Source of the DNA: Teichococcus oryzae
GTDB taxonomy: Bacteria; Pseudomonadota; Alphaproteobacteria; Acetobacterales; Acetobacteraceae
Length of the DNA stretch: 64,000 nt
Assembly: GCF_008386565.1 (NCBI RefSeq)
Contig: NZ_VUKA01000009.1
Coordinates: forward strand, 1 to 64,000
Direction of reading: 5' to 3'
The position numbers and the translations under genes are program-made. This document shows positions 24,709 through 32,523 of the stretch, in pieces. Position 1 is the first letter of the stretch. Each line of letters starts with the position of its first letter. Below the pieces are notes generated by a model. It was not told the DNA's origin. It saw nothing but the letters and a program-made list of their open reading frames with translations, and ran no database searches.

Positions 24709-26139
24709 TCAGGCGCGCCGCCAGGTGGTGCCGCTCGGGCCGTCCTCCAGCACGATGCCCTGGGCGGTCAGCTCAGCGCGGATGCGGTCGGCCTCGGCCC
24801 AGTTCCGGGCGGCACGGGCGGCGAGGCGCGCGGCGATGGCGGCCTCAATGGCCGCGCCATCATCGGCGCCGCCCTGGCGCCATGTGCGCGGATCGGCGGA
24901 CAGCAGGCCCAGCACTCCCGCCGCCTGCCGCAGCGCCGCCGCGGCCTGGCCGGAGGCAGGCTGCCAGTTGCGGCCGACGCGGCTGAGGACCGCGGTGGCC
25001 GATCCGCCCACGGTCGCCACATTCTCCAGCGTCCGCAGATCGCGCAGCCGCGCCACAGCGAGCGGCGTGTTGAGGTCGTCGGCCACTGGCTCCAGCGCCC
25101 ATTCGGCCATCTCGGCCACGAGGGGATCGTCCTCCTCCGGCTCCGGCAGGCCGCGCGTCAGCAGCGCGTAGAAGTCGTCCAGTTCGCCGCGTGCTTCGTG
25201 CAGGCGATCCAGCGTGTAGTCGATGGCGCTGCGGTAATGCGTCTTCAGCAACAACAGGCGGAAGGCCTCGCCAGCCCAGGGTCCGTTGGCCAGCAGGTCG
25301 CGCAAAGTGAGGAAGTTGCCGAGGGATTTCGACATCTTCTCCCCGTTCACCAGCACCATGCCATTGTGCATCCAGGTGCGGGCGAAGCGGCTGCCGGGGA
25401 AGGCGCAGACGGATTGCGCCAGCTCGTTCTCATGATGCGGGAACAGCAGGTCATGCCCGCCCCCATGGATGTCGAAATCGGTGCCCAGGTAGCGCCATGC
25501 CATGGCCGAGCATTCGATGTGCCAGCCTGGCCGGCCACGGCCCCAGGGACTGTCCCAGCCCGGCAGGTCATCCCCGGAGGGCTTCCACAAAACAAAATCA
25601 CCGGGGTCGCGCTTGTAGGGAGCCACCTCGATCCGGGCTCCCGCCAGCATCTCCTCCGTGGAACGGCCGGAAAGCCTGCCGTAATCGGCATAGCTGTTGA
25701 CGGCGAACAGCACGTGCCCGTCGGCGGCATAGGCGTGGCCATTGGCGATCAGCCGCTCGATCAGGGTGATCATGCGGTCGATATTGCCGGTGGCGCGGGG
25801 CTCCTCATCCGGCGGCAGGCAGTTCAACGCCGCCATGTCGGCATGGAAATCCGCCGTGGTGCGGGCGGTGATGGCGGCGATCGGCTCCCCGCTCTCCTGC
25901 GAGCGCGCGTTGATCTTGTCGTCCACGTCCGTGATGTTGCGGACATAGGTGACGCGCGGGAAGCGCCGACGCAGCAGCCGCGCCAGCACGTCGAACACCA
26001 CCACGGGCCGTGCGTTGCCCAGATGCGCCAGATCGTAGACGGTCGGCCCGCACACATAGAGGCGCACATGCTGCGGGTCGATCGGGGCGAAGATCTCCCT
26101 TTGCCGCGTGGCACTGTTGTGGAAGGCCAGTTCGGTCAT
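24709..26139 (-). CDS. cysS: Cysteine--tRNA ligase
   Basis: A 476-residue class I aminoacyl-tRNA synthetase. The HIGH motif appears as GPTVYDLAHLGNARP (residues about 31-45), KMSKS as GEKMSKSLGNF, and zinc ligands as the Cys of YVCGPT, Cys of WHIECSAM and His of HGGGHDLLFPHHENE. It charges tRNA-Cys. ATG at 26139 (MTELAFHN) is chosen; another start at 26160 adds seven residues. The stop lies one base from that of the convergent MsrQ-like gene. Confidence 0.96.
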   Translation of the reverse strand: MTELAFHNSATRQREIFAPIDPQHVRLYVCGPTVYDLAHLGNARPVVVFDVLARLLRRRFPRVTYVRNITDVDDKINARSQESGEPIAAITARTTADFHADMAALNCLPPDEEPRATGNIDRMITLIERLIANGHAYAADGHVLFAVNSYADYGRLSGRSTEEMLAGARIEVAPYKRDPGDFVLWKPSGDDLPGWDSPWGRGRPGWHIECSAMAWRYLGTDFDIHGGGHDLLFPHHENELAQSVCAFPGSRFARTWMHNGMVLVNGEKMSKSLGNFLTLRDLLANGPWAGEAFRLLLLKTHYRSAIDYTLDRLHEARGELDDFYALLTRGLPEPEEDDPLVAEMAEWALEPVADDLNTPLAVARLRDLRTLENVATVGGSATAVLSRVGRNWQPASGQAAAALRQAAGVLGLLSADPRTWRQGGADDGAAIEAAIAARLAARAARNWAEADRIRAELTAQGIVLEDGPSGTTWRRA

Positions 26140-26371
26140 CAATCTGCCTTGCATGGGCAATCCGGCCGGGCGGGATTGCCGGGGCGGGAAAGGGGCGGTG
26201 GTGTGCCAGATCGACGGCCCGCGTCAACCATTTCGAGCCTGCGATCGGCGACGTGTGGGGGATGCGGCCACGAAGCCGGCGCCGCGGCGGTGCGCCAGGA
26301 TGACGAGCGGCCTGAGACTGGGGCCGCCGGGCCTCGGGATCTCCGAACATCGCCCGGAACGCAGCGAAAAC
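26140..26371. other. Intergenic stretch upstream of cysS
   Basis: About 230 bases between the cysS start and the terminator of the 58-residue gene; with that terminator and trailer the gap totals 346 bases. It should hold the cysS promoter. I looked for a T-box-like leader (not expected in this lineage) and saw none. No gene is supported. Confidence 0.45.
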
Positions 26372-26401
26372 AGAAAAGGCCCCTGCAAGAAGCGGGGCCT
26401 T
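26372..26401 (-). terminator. Rho-independent terminator of the 58-residue orphan gene
   Basis: Read on the minus strand, AAGGCCCC pairs with GGGGCCTT around a 10-base loop and is followed by TTTTCTG. It lies about 85 bases beyond the small gene's stop and is correctly oriented for it. Confidence 0.65.
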
Positions 26402-26485
26402 CAGGATGCCGGGATCGCGGAGATCCTCAGGCCAATCTTCAATCAGGCAATTTGACGGGCGCGCCCTGGGGGCGCCCGGAGGATC

Positions 26486-26662
26486 TTACCAGCGGCCGAA
26501 GGAACCCAGCGTCAGGGGGTTCCGCTCACCCCAGGAATTCCAGGCCGACTGCGTTTCAGCCGTTTCCGGGCGCAGGGCCTCGTAGCCGGCCGCCTCCTGC
26601 GCCAGGTTGGGCTGTGCAATGGTGGTCACGGTGTCGCCCTGGGTCTTCTTCCGCTTGAACAT
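26486..26662 (-). CDS. Small protein of unknown function (58 residues)
   Basis: A 58-residue soluble protein starting MFKRKKTQGDTVTTIAQPN and ending NPLTLGSFGRW. The start is basic, the middle Ala/Glu-rich, and the end Trp/Gly-rich. No family is recognised. Support for reality is good: strong Shine-Dalgarno (AAGGGGAA) before ATG at 26662, its own terminator downstream, and an organised repeat-bearing promoter region upstream. It is monocistronic. It does not resemble a toxin or antitoxin that I know. Confidence 0.65.
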   Translation of the reverse strand: MFKRKKTQGDTVTTIAQPNLAQEAAGYEALRPETAETQSAWNSWGERNPLTLGSFGRW

Positions 26663-26713
26663 GGTGTTCCCCTTGGCTGCGCTGTTGCCTGCCTCAATTG
26701 GGACTGAACTTGC

Positions 26714-26755
26714 CACATTTCAGCCCTAATGCCAGCGCTGAAACACATTTCAGCC
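26714..26755 (-). promoter_or_regulatory. Paired 12-base direct repeats upstream of the 58-residue gene
   Basis: CACATTTCAGCC occurs at 26714-26725 and again at 26744-26755, exactly 30 bases apart (about three helical turns). The inverted half-site GCTGAAA lies between at 26737-26743. The arrangement is typical of operator sites bound cooperatively by a regulator and sits 52-93 bases upstream of the small gene's start. It could also control the divergent Lrp gene. Confidence 0.45.
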
Positions 26756-27080
26756 GTATTTTTCGCGCACCAATGCGTGAGTTCTACTTACGGTAAGCCT
26801 TTCATCTGATTGTTTTGGGAAGATTTTTTTTGCAATTCCTGCCGCTGACTCTCTGAGCGGATGCCGCCACAATAAAGCCGCCGCCAGGACAAGATGCTGC
26901 ACGAATCGCACGATCGGCCTGATCGAGGCCGCGGCACAGGCGAGAGAATCCTCCCTTCTGCCGGCGGCCTCCCCGATCATCGGCAACAGGCGCTGTTCCA
27001 GGGAGAAGTCCCAGGGGCGGAGCCTGGCATTGACCCGGCTGGGCGGCGCACTACCCTGGCAGGGCTCGACGGACCGCCCC
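26756..27080. other. AT-rich intergenic region upstream of the Lrp-type regulator gene
   Basis: About 325 bases, the most AT-rich stretch of the window at 26756-26840, including a run of eight T. It presumably carries the Lrp-gene promoter. An 11-base palindrome CTTAC-G-GTAAG lies at 26787-26797. A 120-codon minus-strand frame spans it but lacks any protein-family character, so I do not annotate it. Confidence 0.45.
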
Positions 27081-27596
27081 ATGGTGAACCGACTTCCCAA
27101 GCTCGATCGCATCGATCTCCGGATCCTGGCGCAGGTGCAGCGTCATGGGCGCATCACCAATGTGGAGCTGGCCGAAGCGGTCGGATTGTCGGCGAGCCCA
27201 TGTCTCATGCGTCTGAAGCGCCTGGAGAAGGCGGGCTACATCGCCGGCTATGGGGCGCAGATCCGGCTCAACAAGCTGGGCGACGTCCTGACCGTGTTCA
27301 CCGAAGTGACCCTGGCGGATCATCGCAGCCACGACTTCCAGCGTTTCGAGGCCCGCATCCGGACTGTTGAGGAAGTGCTGGAATGCCATCTCGTCAGCGG
27401 CGGCTATGATTATCTTCTGAAGTTCATGACCCGCGGCATCCAGCACTACCAGGACACGATCGAGATGCTGCTGGCCCAAAACATCGGCATCGAGAAATAC
27501 TTCAGCTACGTCGTTATCAAGACCGTGTTCGCGCACCAGAATTATCCGCTGGAGCGCTTCTTTCCGCCGCAGGATCAGGCGACCGGGGAGAGCTGA
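27081..27596 (+). CDS. Lrp/AsnC family transcriptional regulator
   Basis: A 171-residue DNA-binding protein. The N-terminal winged helix is LDRIDLRILAQVQRHGRITN followed by VELAEAVGLSASPCLMRLKR, and the C-terminal RAM ligand-binding domain contains VLECHLVSGGYDYLLKFMTR and a late YVVIKTV strand. Family members sense amino acids and act locally or globally. ATG at 27081 (MVNRLPKLDRID) starts just before the conserved domain. The neighbouring genes give no target; the gene is isolated between two gaps with unusual composition. Confidence 0.9.
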   Translation: MVNRLPKLDRIDLRILAQVQRHGRITNVELAEAVGLSASPCLMRLKRLEKAGYIAGYGAQIRLNKLGDVLTVFTEVTLADHRSHDFQRFEARIRTVEEVLECHLVSGGYDYLLKFMTRGIQHYQDTIEMLLAQNIGIEKYFSYVVIKTVFAHQNYPLERFFPPQDQATGES

Positions 27597-28144
27597 ACGG
27601 GCTTCTCGGCGGACGAGCCGAGGAACACGGAGGTCCAGGCCATGGAACGGCCAAGCCTGCCGATCATCATGGCCCGGATGGCATGCCATCGTCAGGTCGG
27701 ACATCTGGCGCGGCGCCGCAGATCCCGCCATCATCCATGGCCATATTGTCCACCATCCCGGGCCCCTCCTGTACGGAAGCAACGGGGCCGAGCGTCAGGC
27801 CGCCGCGTCCGCGAGGGGGGGCGCCCAGCATCCTGGCGGTCAGCACCTCATCCTCAGCCACCTTGGGGCGAGCGTCTTCAAGGGCGGATTGCCGCCCGGC
27901 GGCCGGTGCGTCGATCTGAACGCCATCCGGGCAGTCAGGGCGCGGGAACTGCAGCTTCCGAACGGAACATTTCCGGCCCATGTTCCATCAGAAGTCGGCA
28001 GCCTGTCTTGCCGCGCTGTGCTTCCGGGGCGAGGTTGGAACCGCCTCAGCCATGGGGAAGGATCATCCGGCTGGCAACGCAGCTGTGTTGCAGCGGACCG
28101 GCTTCGTTCTGCGTTGTGTTTCCGGCTCTTGTCGGGAGGAACCG
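27597..28144. other. Gene-poor 548-base region
   Basis: The longest stretch without a convincing gene. Frames are open in several registers but none has a recognisable domain. On the minus strand an ATG at 27756 with an excellent Shine-Dalgarno (AGGAGGGG) opens a 29-codon frame ending at 27667. One exact ATGGCATGCCAT palindrome lies at 27678-27689. The region may be a decayed gene or a regulatory spacer; I cannot tell which. Confidence 0.4.
27678..27689. repeat. Recurring intergenic palindrome, copy 2 (ATGGCATGCCAT)
   Basis: Perfect 12-base palindrome in the gene-poor gap after the Lrp gene; identical to the copy at 50763-50774. Confidence 0.45.
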
Positions 28145-28471
28145 ATGCAGGACGATGAACAGGACCGCATTCGCCAACGCGCCCATGCCATATGGGAGCA
28201 GCAAGGCCGTCCGGAGGGCCGCGATGCGGATCATTGGCGGCAGGCAGAGCAGGAGGCAGGCTCGGCCGGGCAGCAGCCGGCCACGGCGCCGGAAGGCGCC
28301 TCCTCATCCGCCGGGCTTCCTCTCAATCCCGGAGATGATGCCGCTCCGGGCACCCCGGGAACCGGCGAGGATGTTTGTCCGGAATGCCAGGGCTCCGGTC
28401 GCGTCGCGAACGGGGCATGCCGAAAATGCGGTGGAACCGGCATCGTCATCAAGGGAATGGCTGGCGGCTGA
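28145..28471 (+). CDS. DUF2934 / DnaJ-type zinc-motif small protein
   Basis: A 108-residue protein with two parts. Residues 7-37 (RIRQRAHAIWEQQGRPEGRD and the following HWRQAEQE) match the DUF2934 helix pair. After a disordered Pro/Gly/Ala linker comes a compact zinc motif, CPECQGSGRVANGACRKCGG, with the CxxCxGxG pairs of the DnaJ central domain. The start has a strong Shine-Dalgarno (GGGAGGAA). No J-domain is present. Function unknown; the zinc motif suggests a protein- or nucleic-acid-binding or redox accessory role. The gene is alone. Confidence 0.72.
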   Translation: MQDDEQDRIRQRAHAIWEQQGRPEGRDADHWRQAEQEAGSAGQQPATAPEGASSSAGLPLNPGDDAAPGTPGTGEDVCPECQGSGRVANGACRKCGGTGIVIKGMAGG

Positions 28472-28687
28472 TCAAAGGGGCGAGTGGCCCATCTGCCTGG
28501 AAAACCGGCGGCGACATCTGCGGGAACGGTTGCGCGCCTTCGCCCGCCGATCTTCAGGCACATGCCTGCGGCACCAGTGGATGCCGGCCCGCAAGCAGCA
28601 TTGGAATTTTGTGGGACCCTGAGGCGCGGACAGTTGATCCGGTCAGGACCAGGCCATGCGTGGCAAGGGCGATATGCAGGAGGACGC

Positions 28688-28761
28688 TGGCTGGGGAACC
28701 TGGATTCGAACCAAGACTGCCCGAGTCAGAGTCGGGAGTTCTACCGTTAAACTATTCCCCA
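28688..28761 (-). tRNA. tRNA-Gln (anticodon CTG)
   Basis: Minus-strand cloverleaf: acceptor TGGGGAA/TTCCCCA, D arm GTTT/GAAC, anticodon stem CCCGA/TCGGG with loop CTCTGAC (anticodon CTG), T arm CTTGG-TTCGAAT-CCAGG, discriminator G and encoded CCA. It decodes CAG. In alphaproteobacteria this tRNA is normally charged indirectly through Glu-tRNA-Gln and GatCAB, which is relevant to the GltX encoded at 57.8 kb. Confidence 0.95.
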
Positions 28762-28927
28762 ACGGCGTGGGCGGGCAGATAGCATCGCCCTTTTTCCCAT
28801 GCAAGATGGTGCGGGAGCATTTTCCCAATTCCGTGAAATCGCTTGCCCCTGAGCCGCCATGGCCGGATCATGACAAACCTTCCCGTTGGCACCGCAATCC
28901 TGGCGGCCGGTGGGAAGTCCGATCGCC

Positions 28928-30001
28928 ATGTCAGAACGCAAGTACCGCCCTGCCGTCGCCTCTGCATCCCGCAACTCCAGCTCAACCGGCTGCGGCGGCT
29001 TCGCGGCCATCGACCTGGGCACCAACAATTGCCGCCTCCTGATCGCCGCGCCGCATCCTGGCGGCGGCTTCCGGGTGCTCGACAGCTACAGCCGCGTGGT
29101 CCGGCTGGGGGAAGGCCTGGCGCAGCATGGCCGGCTTTCCGCCGATGCCGCCGAAAGGGCGTTGCTGGCGCTTGAGGCCTGCGCCCAGAAATTGCTGCGC
29201 CGGCCGCTCCGGCAGGTTCTCGCCGTGGCAACGGAAGCCTGCCGCCAGGCCAGCAACGGGCCAGCCTTCGTGGCTGAGGCCCGCGCCGCCACCGGCCTGC
29301 CGATCCGCATCATCTCGGCGAGGGAGGAGGCGGAACTGGCCATGGAATCCTGCGCGCCGCTGCTGCGCCGCCAGGATCGACGCGCCCTGTTGTTCGACAT
29401 CGGGGGCGGCAGCACTGAGATTGTCTGGATCCGCCATCTGGGCCATGGCCAGGCGGAGCTGATCGGCTATGTCTCCTTGCCGCTCGGCGTCGTCACCCTG
29501 GCGGAGCGGGCCGGGCTGTGCTGCTACACCCGGGAAGGCTTCAACCGGGTGGTGGATGAGGTCGCGGCGGAACTGCTCCGCTTCGATGCCGTGCACAGCA
29601 TCGGGCGCGAGATCGGCGCGGGCGGAGTGCGGCTGATGGGCACCAGCGGCACCGTCACCACGCTGGCAGGCGTGGCGCTCGAACTGCCGCGCTATTCCCG
29701 CAACATGATCGATGGCCGCGTGCTGCAGATCGAGGATGCGGACCAGGCCCTGCGGGACCTGTTCCACCTGGGGCGGAAAGGTTTGCGGGAACATCCCTGC
29801 GTGGGCCCCGAGCGGGCGGATTTCGTGCTTCCCGGCTGCGCCATCTATGCCGCCATCCGCCAGGTCTGGCCCTGTTCCTGCGTGACAGTGGCGGATCGCG
29901 GCCTGCGGGAGGGCATGCTGCTGCGCATGATGCGGCGGGACCGGGCGCCTTCCCGCCGCAACGCTTCCTTTTCCCCGCCGGCGGCGCACCCGGCATATTG
30001 A
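28928..30001 (+). CDS. Ppx/GppA family exopolyphosphatase / pppGpp phosphohydrolase
   Basis: A 357-residue ASKHA-fold phosphatase. Phosphate 1 motif FAAIDLGTNNCRLLIA (near residue 25), the FDIGGGSTEIVWI phosphate 2 motif (near 158) and MGTSGTVTTLAG adenosine-region motif (near 239) are visible. It lacks the C-terminal HD domain of long Ppx enzymes, so it is of the short GppA/Ppx2-like type. Role: hydrolysis of polyphosphate or pppGpp. Its stop overlaps the start of rlmE, a conserved pairing in alphaproteobacteria. Confidence 0.9.
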   Translation: MSERKYRPAVASASRNSSSTGCGGFAAIDLGTNNCRLLIAAPHPGGGFRVLDSYSRVVRLGEGLAQHGRLSADAAERALLALEACAQKLLRRPLRQVLAVATEACRQASNGPAFVAEARAATGLPIRIISAREEAELAMESCAPLLRRQDRRALLFDIGGGSTEIVWIRHLGHGQAELIGYVSLPLGVVTLAERAGLCCYTREGFNRVVDEVAAELLRFDAVHSIGREIGAGGVRLMGTSGTVTTLAGVALELPRYSRNMIDGRVLQIEDADQALRDLFHLGRKGLREHPCVGPERADFVLPGCAIYAAIRQVWPCSCVTVADRGLREGMLLRMMRRDRAPSRRNASFSPPAAHPAY

Positions 30002-30723
30002 CGGCGGCTTCCACCGCAAGGACCAGCATCGACGTGAAATCCCCGACTGAAGCCGGACGCGGCCTGACCACGCGCCTCCGCACCGCCAAGGGCCGCACCA
30101 CCGCGAGCCAGAAATGGCTGGAGCGTCAGCTGAACGACCCTTATGTCCGTGCCGCCAAGGCGGCCGGCTGGCGTTCGCGCGCCGCCTTCAAGATCCTGGA
30201 ACTGGACGAGAAATACCACCTGTTCCGCCCCGGCCAGCGCGTGGTGGACCTTGGCGCGGCTCCGGGCGGCTGGACCCAGGTGGCGGTGCAGCGGGCTGGG
30301 GAGCAGGGCAAGGTCGTGGGACTCGACCTGTTGCCGATGGACGTGGTCCCCGGCGCTGCCCTGTTGCAGGGCGATTTCCAGGACGAGGCGGTGGAGCGGG
30401 CGGTGCTGGAGGCTTTGGACGGGCCGGCCGACCTCGTGCTCTCGGACATGGCGCCCAACACCACCGGCCACAATGCCACCGACCATCTGCGGATCCTGGG
30501 CCTGGTCGAGCTGGCGCTGGACTTCGCGGGCAAGGTGCTGACGCCCGGCGGCGCATTCGTGGCCAAGGTGTTCCAGGGCGGGACCGAGCGCGATCTGCTG
30601 AACCGCATGAAGCGGGACTACGCCACGGTACGCCATGCCAAGCCCCCCGCCAGCCGGAAGGACAGCGCGGAGATGTATGTGGTGGCGCAGGGCTTCCGCG
30701 GCGCCAACGAACACGGCGGCTGA
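29998..30723 (+). CDS. rlmE: 23S rRNA (uridine-2'-O)-methyltransferase RlmE
   Basis: A 241-residue SAM-dependent methyltransferase (FtsJ family) that modifies U2552 in the ribosomal A-loop. The core begins ERQLNDPYVRAAKAAGWRSR with the catalytic Lys, SAM motif VVDLGAAPGGWTQVA (near residue 83), LVLSDMAPNTTGH with the catalytic Asp, and VAKVFQGG with the catalytic Lys. The start is uncertain: TTG at 29998 overlaps the upstream stop (TTGA), while GTG at 30034 would remove 12 residues. Either leaves the 40-residue basic N-tail common in alphaproteobacteria. Confidence 0.94.
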   Translation: MTAASTARTSIDVKSPTEAGRGLTTRLRTAKGRTTASQKWLERQLNDPYVRAAKAAGWRSRAAFKILELDEKYHLFRPGQRVVDLGAAPGGWTQVAVQRAGEQGKVVGLDLLPMDVVPGAALLQGDFQDEAVERAVLEALDGPADLVLSDMAPNTTGHNATDHLRILGLVELALDFAGKVLTPGGAFVAKVFQGGTERDLLNRMKRDYATVRHAKPPASRKDSAEMYVVAQGFRGANEHGG

Positions 30724-30859
30724 TGGGGCGGGCCGGAAACAGGGCGGAACCGCGCCGTTGTCATGGCCATGACGCTTGCAGCGGAGGCCGAATCTGCGGT
30801 AGGGGGACGCGCCAAGGCTGCGGACCGCGCCTCCAGAGTTCCCCCGAAAGGCTCCCGCC

Positions 30860-32383
30860 ATGGCATCCGAACAGACCCTGACCAACGGCCCCGCTGATGG
30901 CGGCGCCGCGCCGCGCCGTCCGCTGATCGCCGAGGCCTATGCCTTCGATGACGTGCTGCTGGTGCCGGCCTTCTCCACCGTGCTGCCGAACCAGACGGAT
31001 ACCCGCACCCGCCTGACGCGGGAGATCACCCTGAACATGCCGGTGATCTCCGCCGCCATGGACACGGTGACCGAGGGCAACATGGCGATCGCCATGGCCC
31101 AGGCCGGCGGCATCGGCGTGATCCACAAGAACCTTACGGCCGAGGAGCAGGCCGCCGCTGTCCGCCAGGTGAAGAAGTTCGAGAGCGGCATGGTGGTGAA
31201 CCCTGTCACCATCCACCCCGACCAGACGCTCGCCGAGGCGCAGGCGCTGATGGCCGCGCACCACATCAGCGGCATTCCCGTGGTGGAGGCCGGCTCGAAG
31301 CGGCTGGTCGGCATCCTGACCTATCGCGACGTGCGCTTCGCCACCGATCCCAACACCCGCGTCTATGAGCTGATGACGCGGGAGAACCTGGTCACCGTGA
31401 CCGGCGACGTTTCGGCCGAGAAGGCGCGGTCGCTGCTGCACAAGCACCGCATCGAGAAGCTTCTGGTGGTCGATGACGCTTATCGCTGCACCGGCCTGAT
31501 CACCGTCAAGGACATGGACAAGGCGCAGGCCAACCCGAACGCCGCCAAGGACGCGATGGGCCGCCTGCGCGCCGCCGCCGCCACCGGCACCGGCGAGGAC
31601 GGCATCCGCCGCGCCGAGCTGCTGGTCGAGGCGGAGGTGGACGTGATCGTGGTGGACACCGCGCATGGCCATTCGGCCGGGGTGATGAAGTCGGTGGAGC
31701 GCATCAAGCGCCTGTCCAACAGCGTGCAGGTGATCGCCGGCAACGTGGCGACGCCGGAAGCCGCCATGGCGCTGGCGGAGGCGGGGGCGGACGCGGTGAA
31801 GATCGGCATCGGCCCCGGCTCGATCTGCACCACCCGCATCGTGGCCGGCGTCGGCGTGCCGCAGCTCACCGCCGTGATGGAAAGCGCCGCGGCGGCGCAT
31901 GAGAAGGGCATCCCGGCCATCGCCGATGGCGGCATCCGTTCCTCCGGCGACATCGCCAAGGCCATCGCGGCCGGCGCCGACACGGTGATGATGGGCAGCA
32001 TGTTCGCAGGCACGGATGAAGCGCCGGGCGAGGTGTTCCTGTATCAGGGCCGTTCCTACAAGGCTTACCGCGGCATGGGCAGCCTCGGCGCCATGGCGCG
32101 CGGCTCGGCCGACCGCTACTTCCAGGCCGAGGTGCAGGACACCCTGAAGTTCGTGCCCGAGGGCATTGAGGGCCGGGTCGGCTACAAGGGGCCGGTCGGC
32201 AACGTCATTCACCAGCTGGTCGGCGGCCTGCGCTCCGCCATGGGATACACCGGCAACGCCACCATCGCGGACATGCAGCGCAACTGCACCTTCCGCCGCA
32301 TCACCGGCGCGGGGCTGCGGGAATCCCATGTGCATGACGTGGCGATCACCCGCGAAGCGCCGAACTACCGGCTGGATGGCTGA
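30860..32383 (+). CDS. guaB: Inosine-5'-monophosphate dehydrogenase
   Basis: A 507-residue enzyme converting IMP to XMP with NAD, the committed step of GMP synthesis. The barrel start [14 protein letters not shown], catalytic loop [20 protein letters not shown] with the active Cys near residue 320, and the flap region [10 protein letters not shown] are present. Two CBS domains lie between about residues 105 and 225. guaA is not adjacent; an RsmB-like gene follows after a strong hairpin, an arrangement that may reduce read-through. Confidence 0.97.
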   Translation: MASEQTLTNGPADGGAAPRRPLIAEAYAFDDVLLVPAFSTVLPNQTDTRTRLTREITLNMPVISAAMDTVTEGNMAIAMAQAGGIGVIHKNLTAEEQAAAVRQVKKFESGMVVNPVTIHPDQTLAEAQALMAAHHISGIPVVEAGSKRLVGILTYRDVRFATDPNTRVYELMTRENLVTVTGDVSAEKARSLLHKHRIEKLLVVDDAYRCTGLITVKDMDKAQANPNAAKDAMGRLRAAAATGTGEDGIRRAELLVEAEVDVIVVDTAHGHSAGVMKSVERIKRLSNSVQVIAGNVATPEAAMALAEAGADAVKIGIGPGSICTTRIVAGVGVPQLTAVMESAAAAHEKGIPAIADGGIRSSGDIAKAIAAGADTVMMGSMFAGTDEAPGEVFLYQGRSYKAYRGMGSLGAMARGSADRYFQAEVQDTLKFVPEGIEGRVGYKGPVGNVIHQLVGGLRSAMGYTGNATIADMQRNCTFRRITGAGLRESHVHDVAITREAPNYRLDG

Positions 32384-32389
32384 ACGGCG

Positions 32390-32415
32390 CCGGGAATGGC
32401 CGCCGCCATTCCCGG
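32390..32415 (+). terminator. Hairpin 6 bases after guaB
   Basis: CCGGGAATGGC and GCCATTCCCGG form a perfect 11-base stem with a CGCC tetraloop. AAACCC follows instead of a T-run. Probably a 3' stabiliser or a factor-dependent terminator of guaB ahead of the methyltransferase gene. Confidence 0.45.
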
Positions 32416-32523
32416 AAACCCGCTCCCCAGGCCGGGATGCCAGCGCATCGGCCAAGATGATGGTTTCGCCCGGCCGCCTGACGGCGGCAGGGCAGGCCTT
32501 TCCTTGAAGGAATTTCCGGCGAC

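Noticed and set aside
26750-27112. 120-codon minus-strand frame between the 58-residue gene and Lrp
   Set aside because: Overlaps the Lrp start and likely promoter; no domain and no Shine-Dalgarno of note.
27667-27981. 104-codon minus-strand frame in the gene-poor region
   Set aside because: No family resemblance and mixed codon use; only its last 29 codons have a good ribosome binding site, so I report those as a possibility only.
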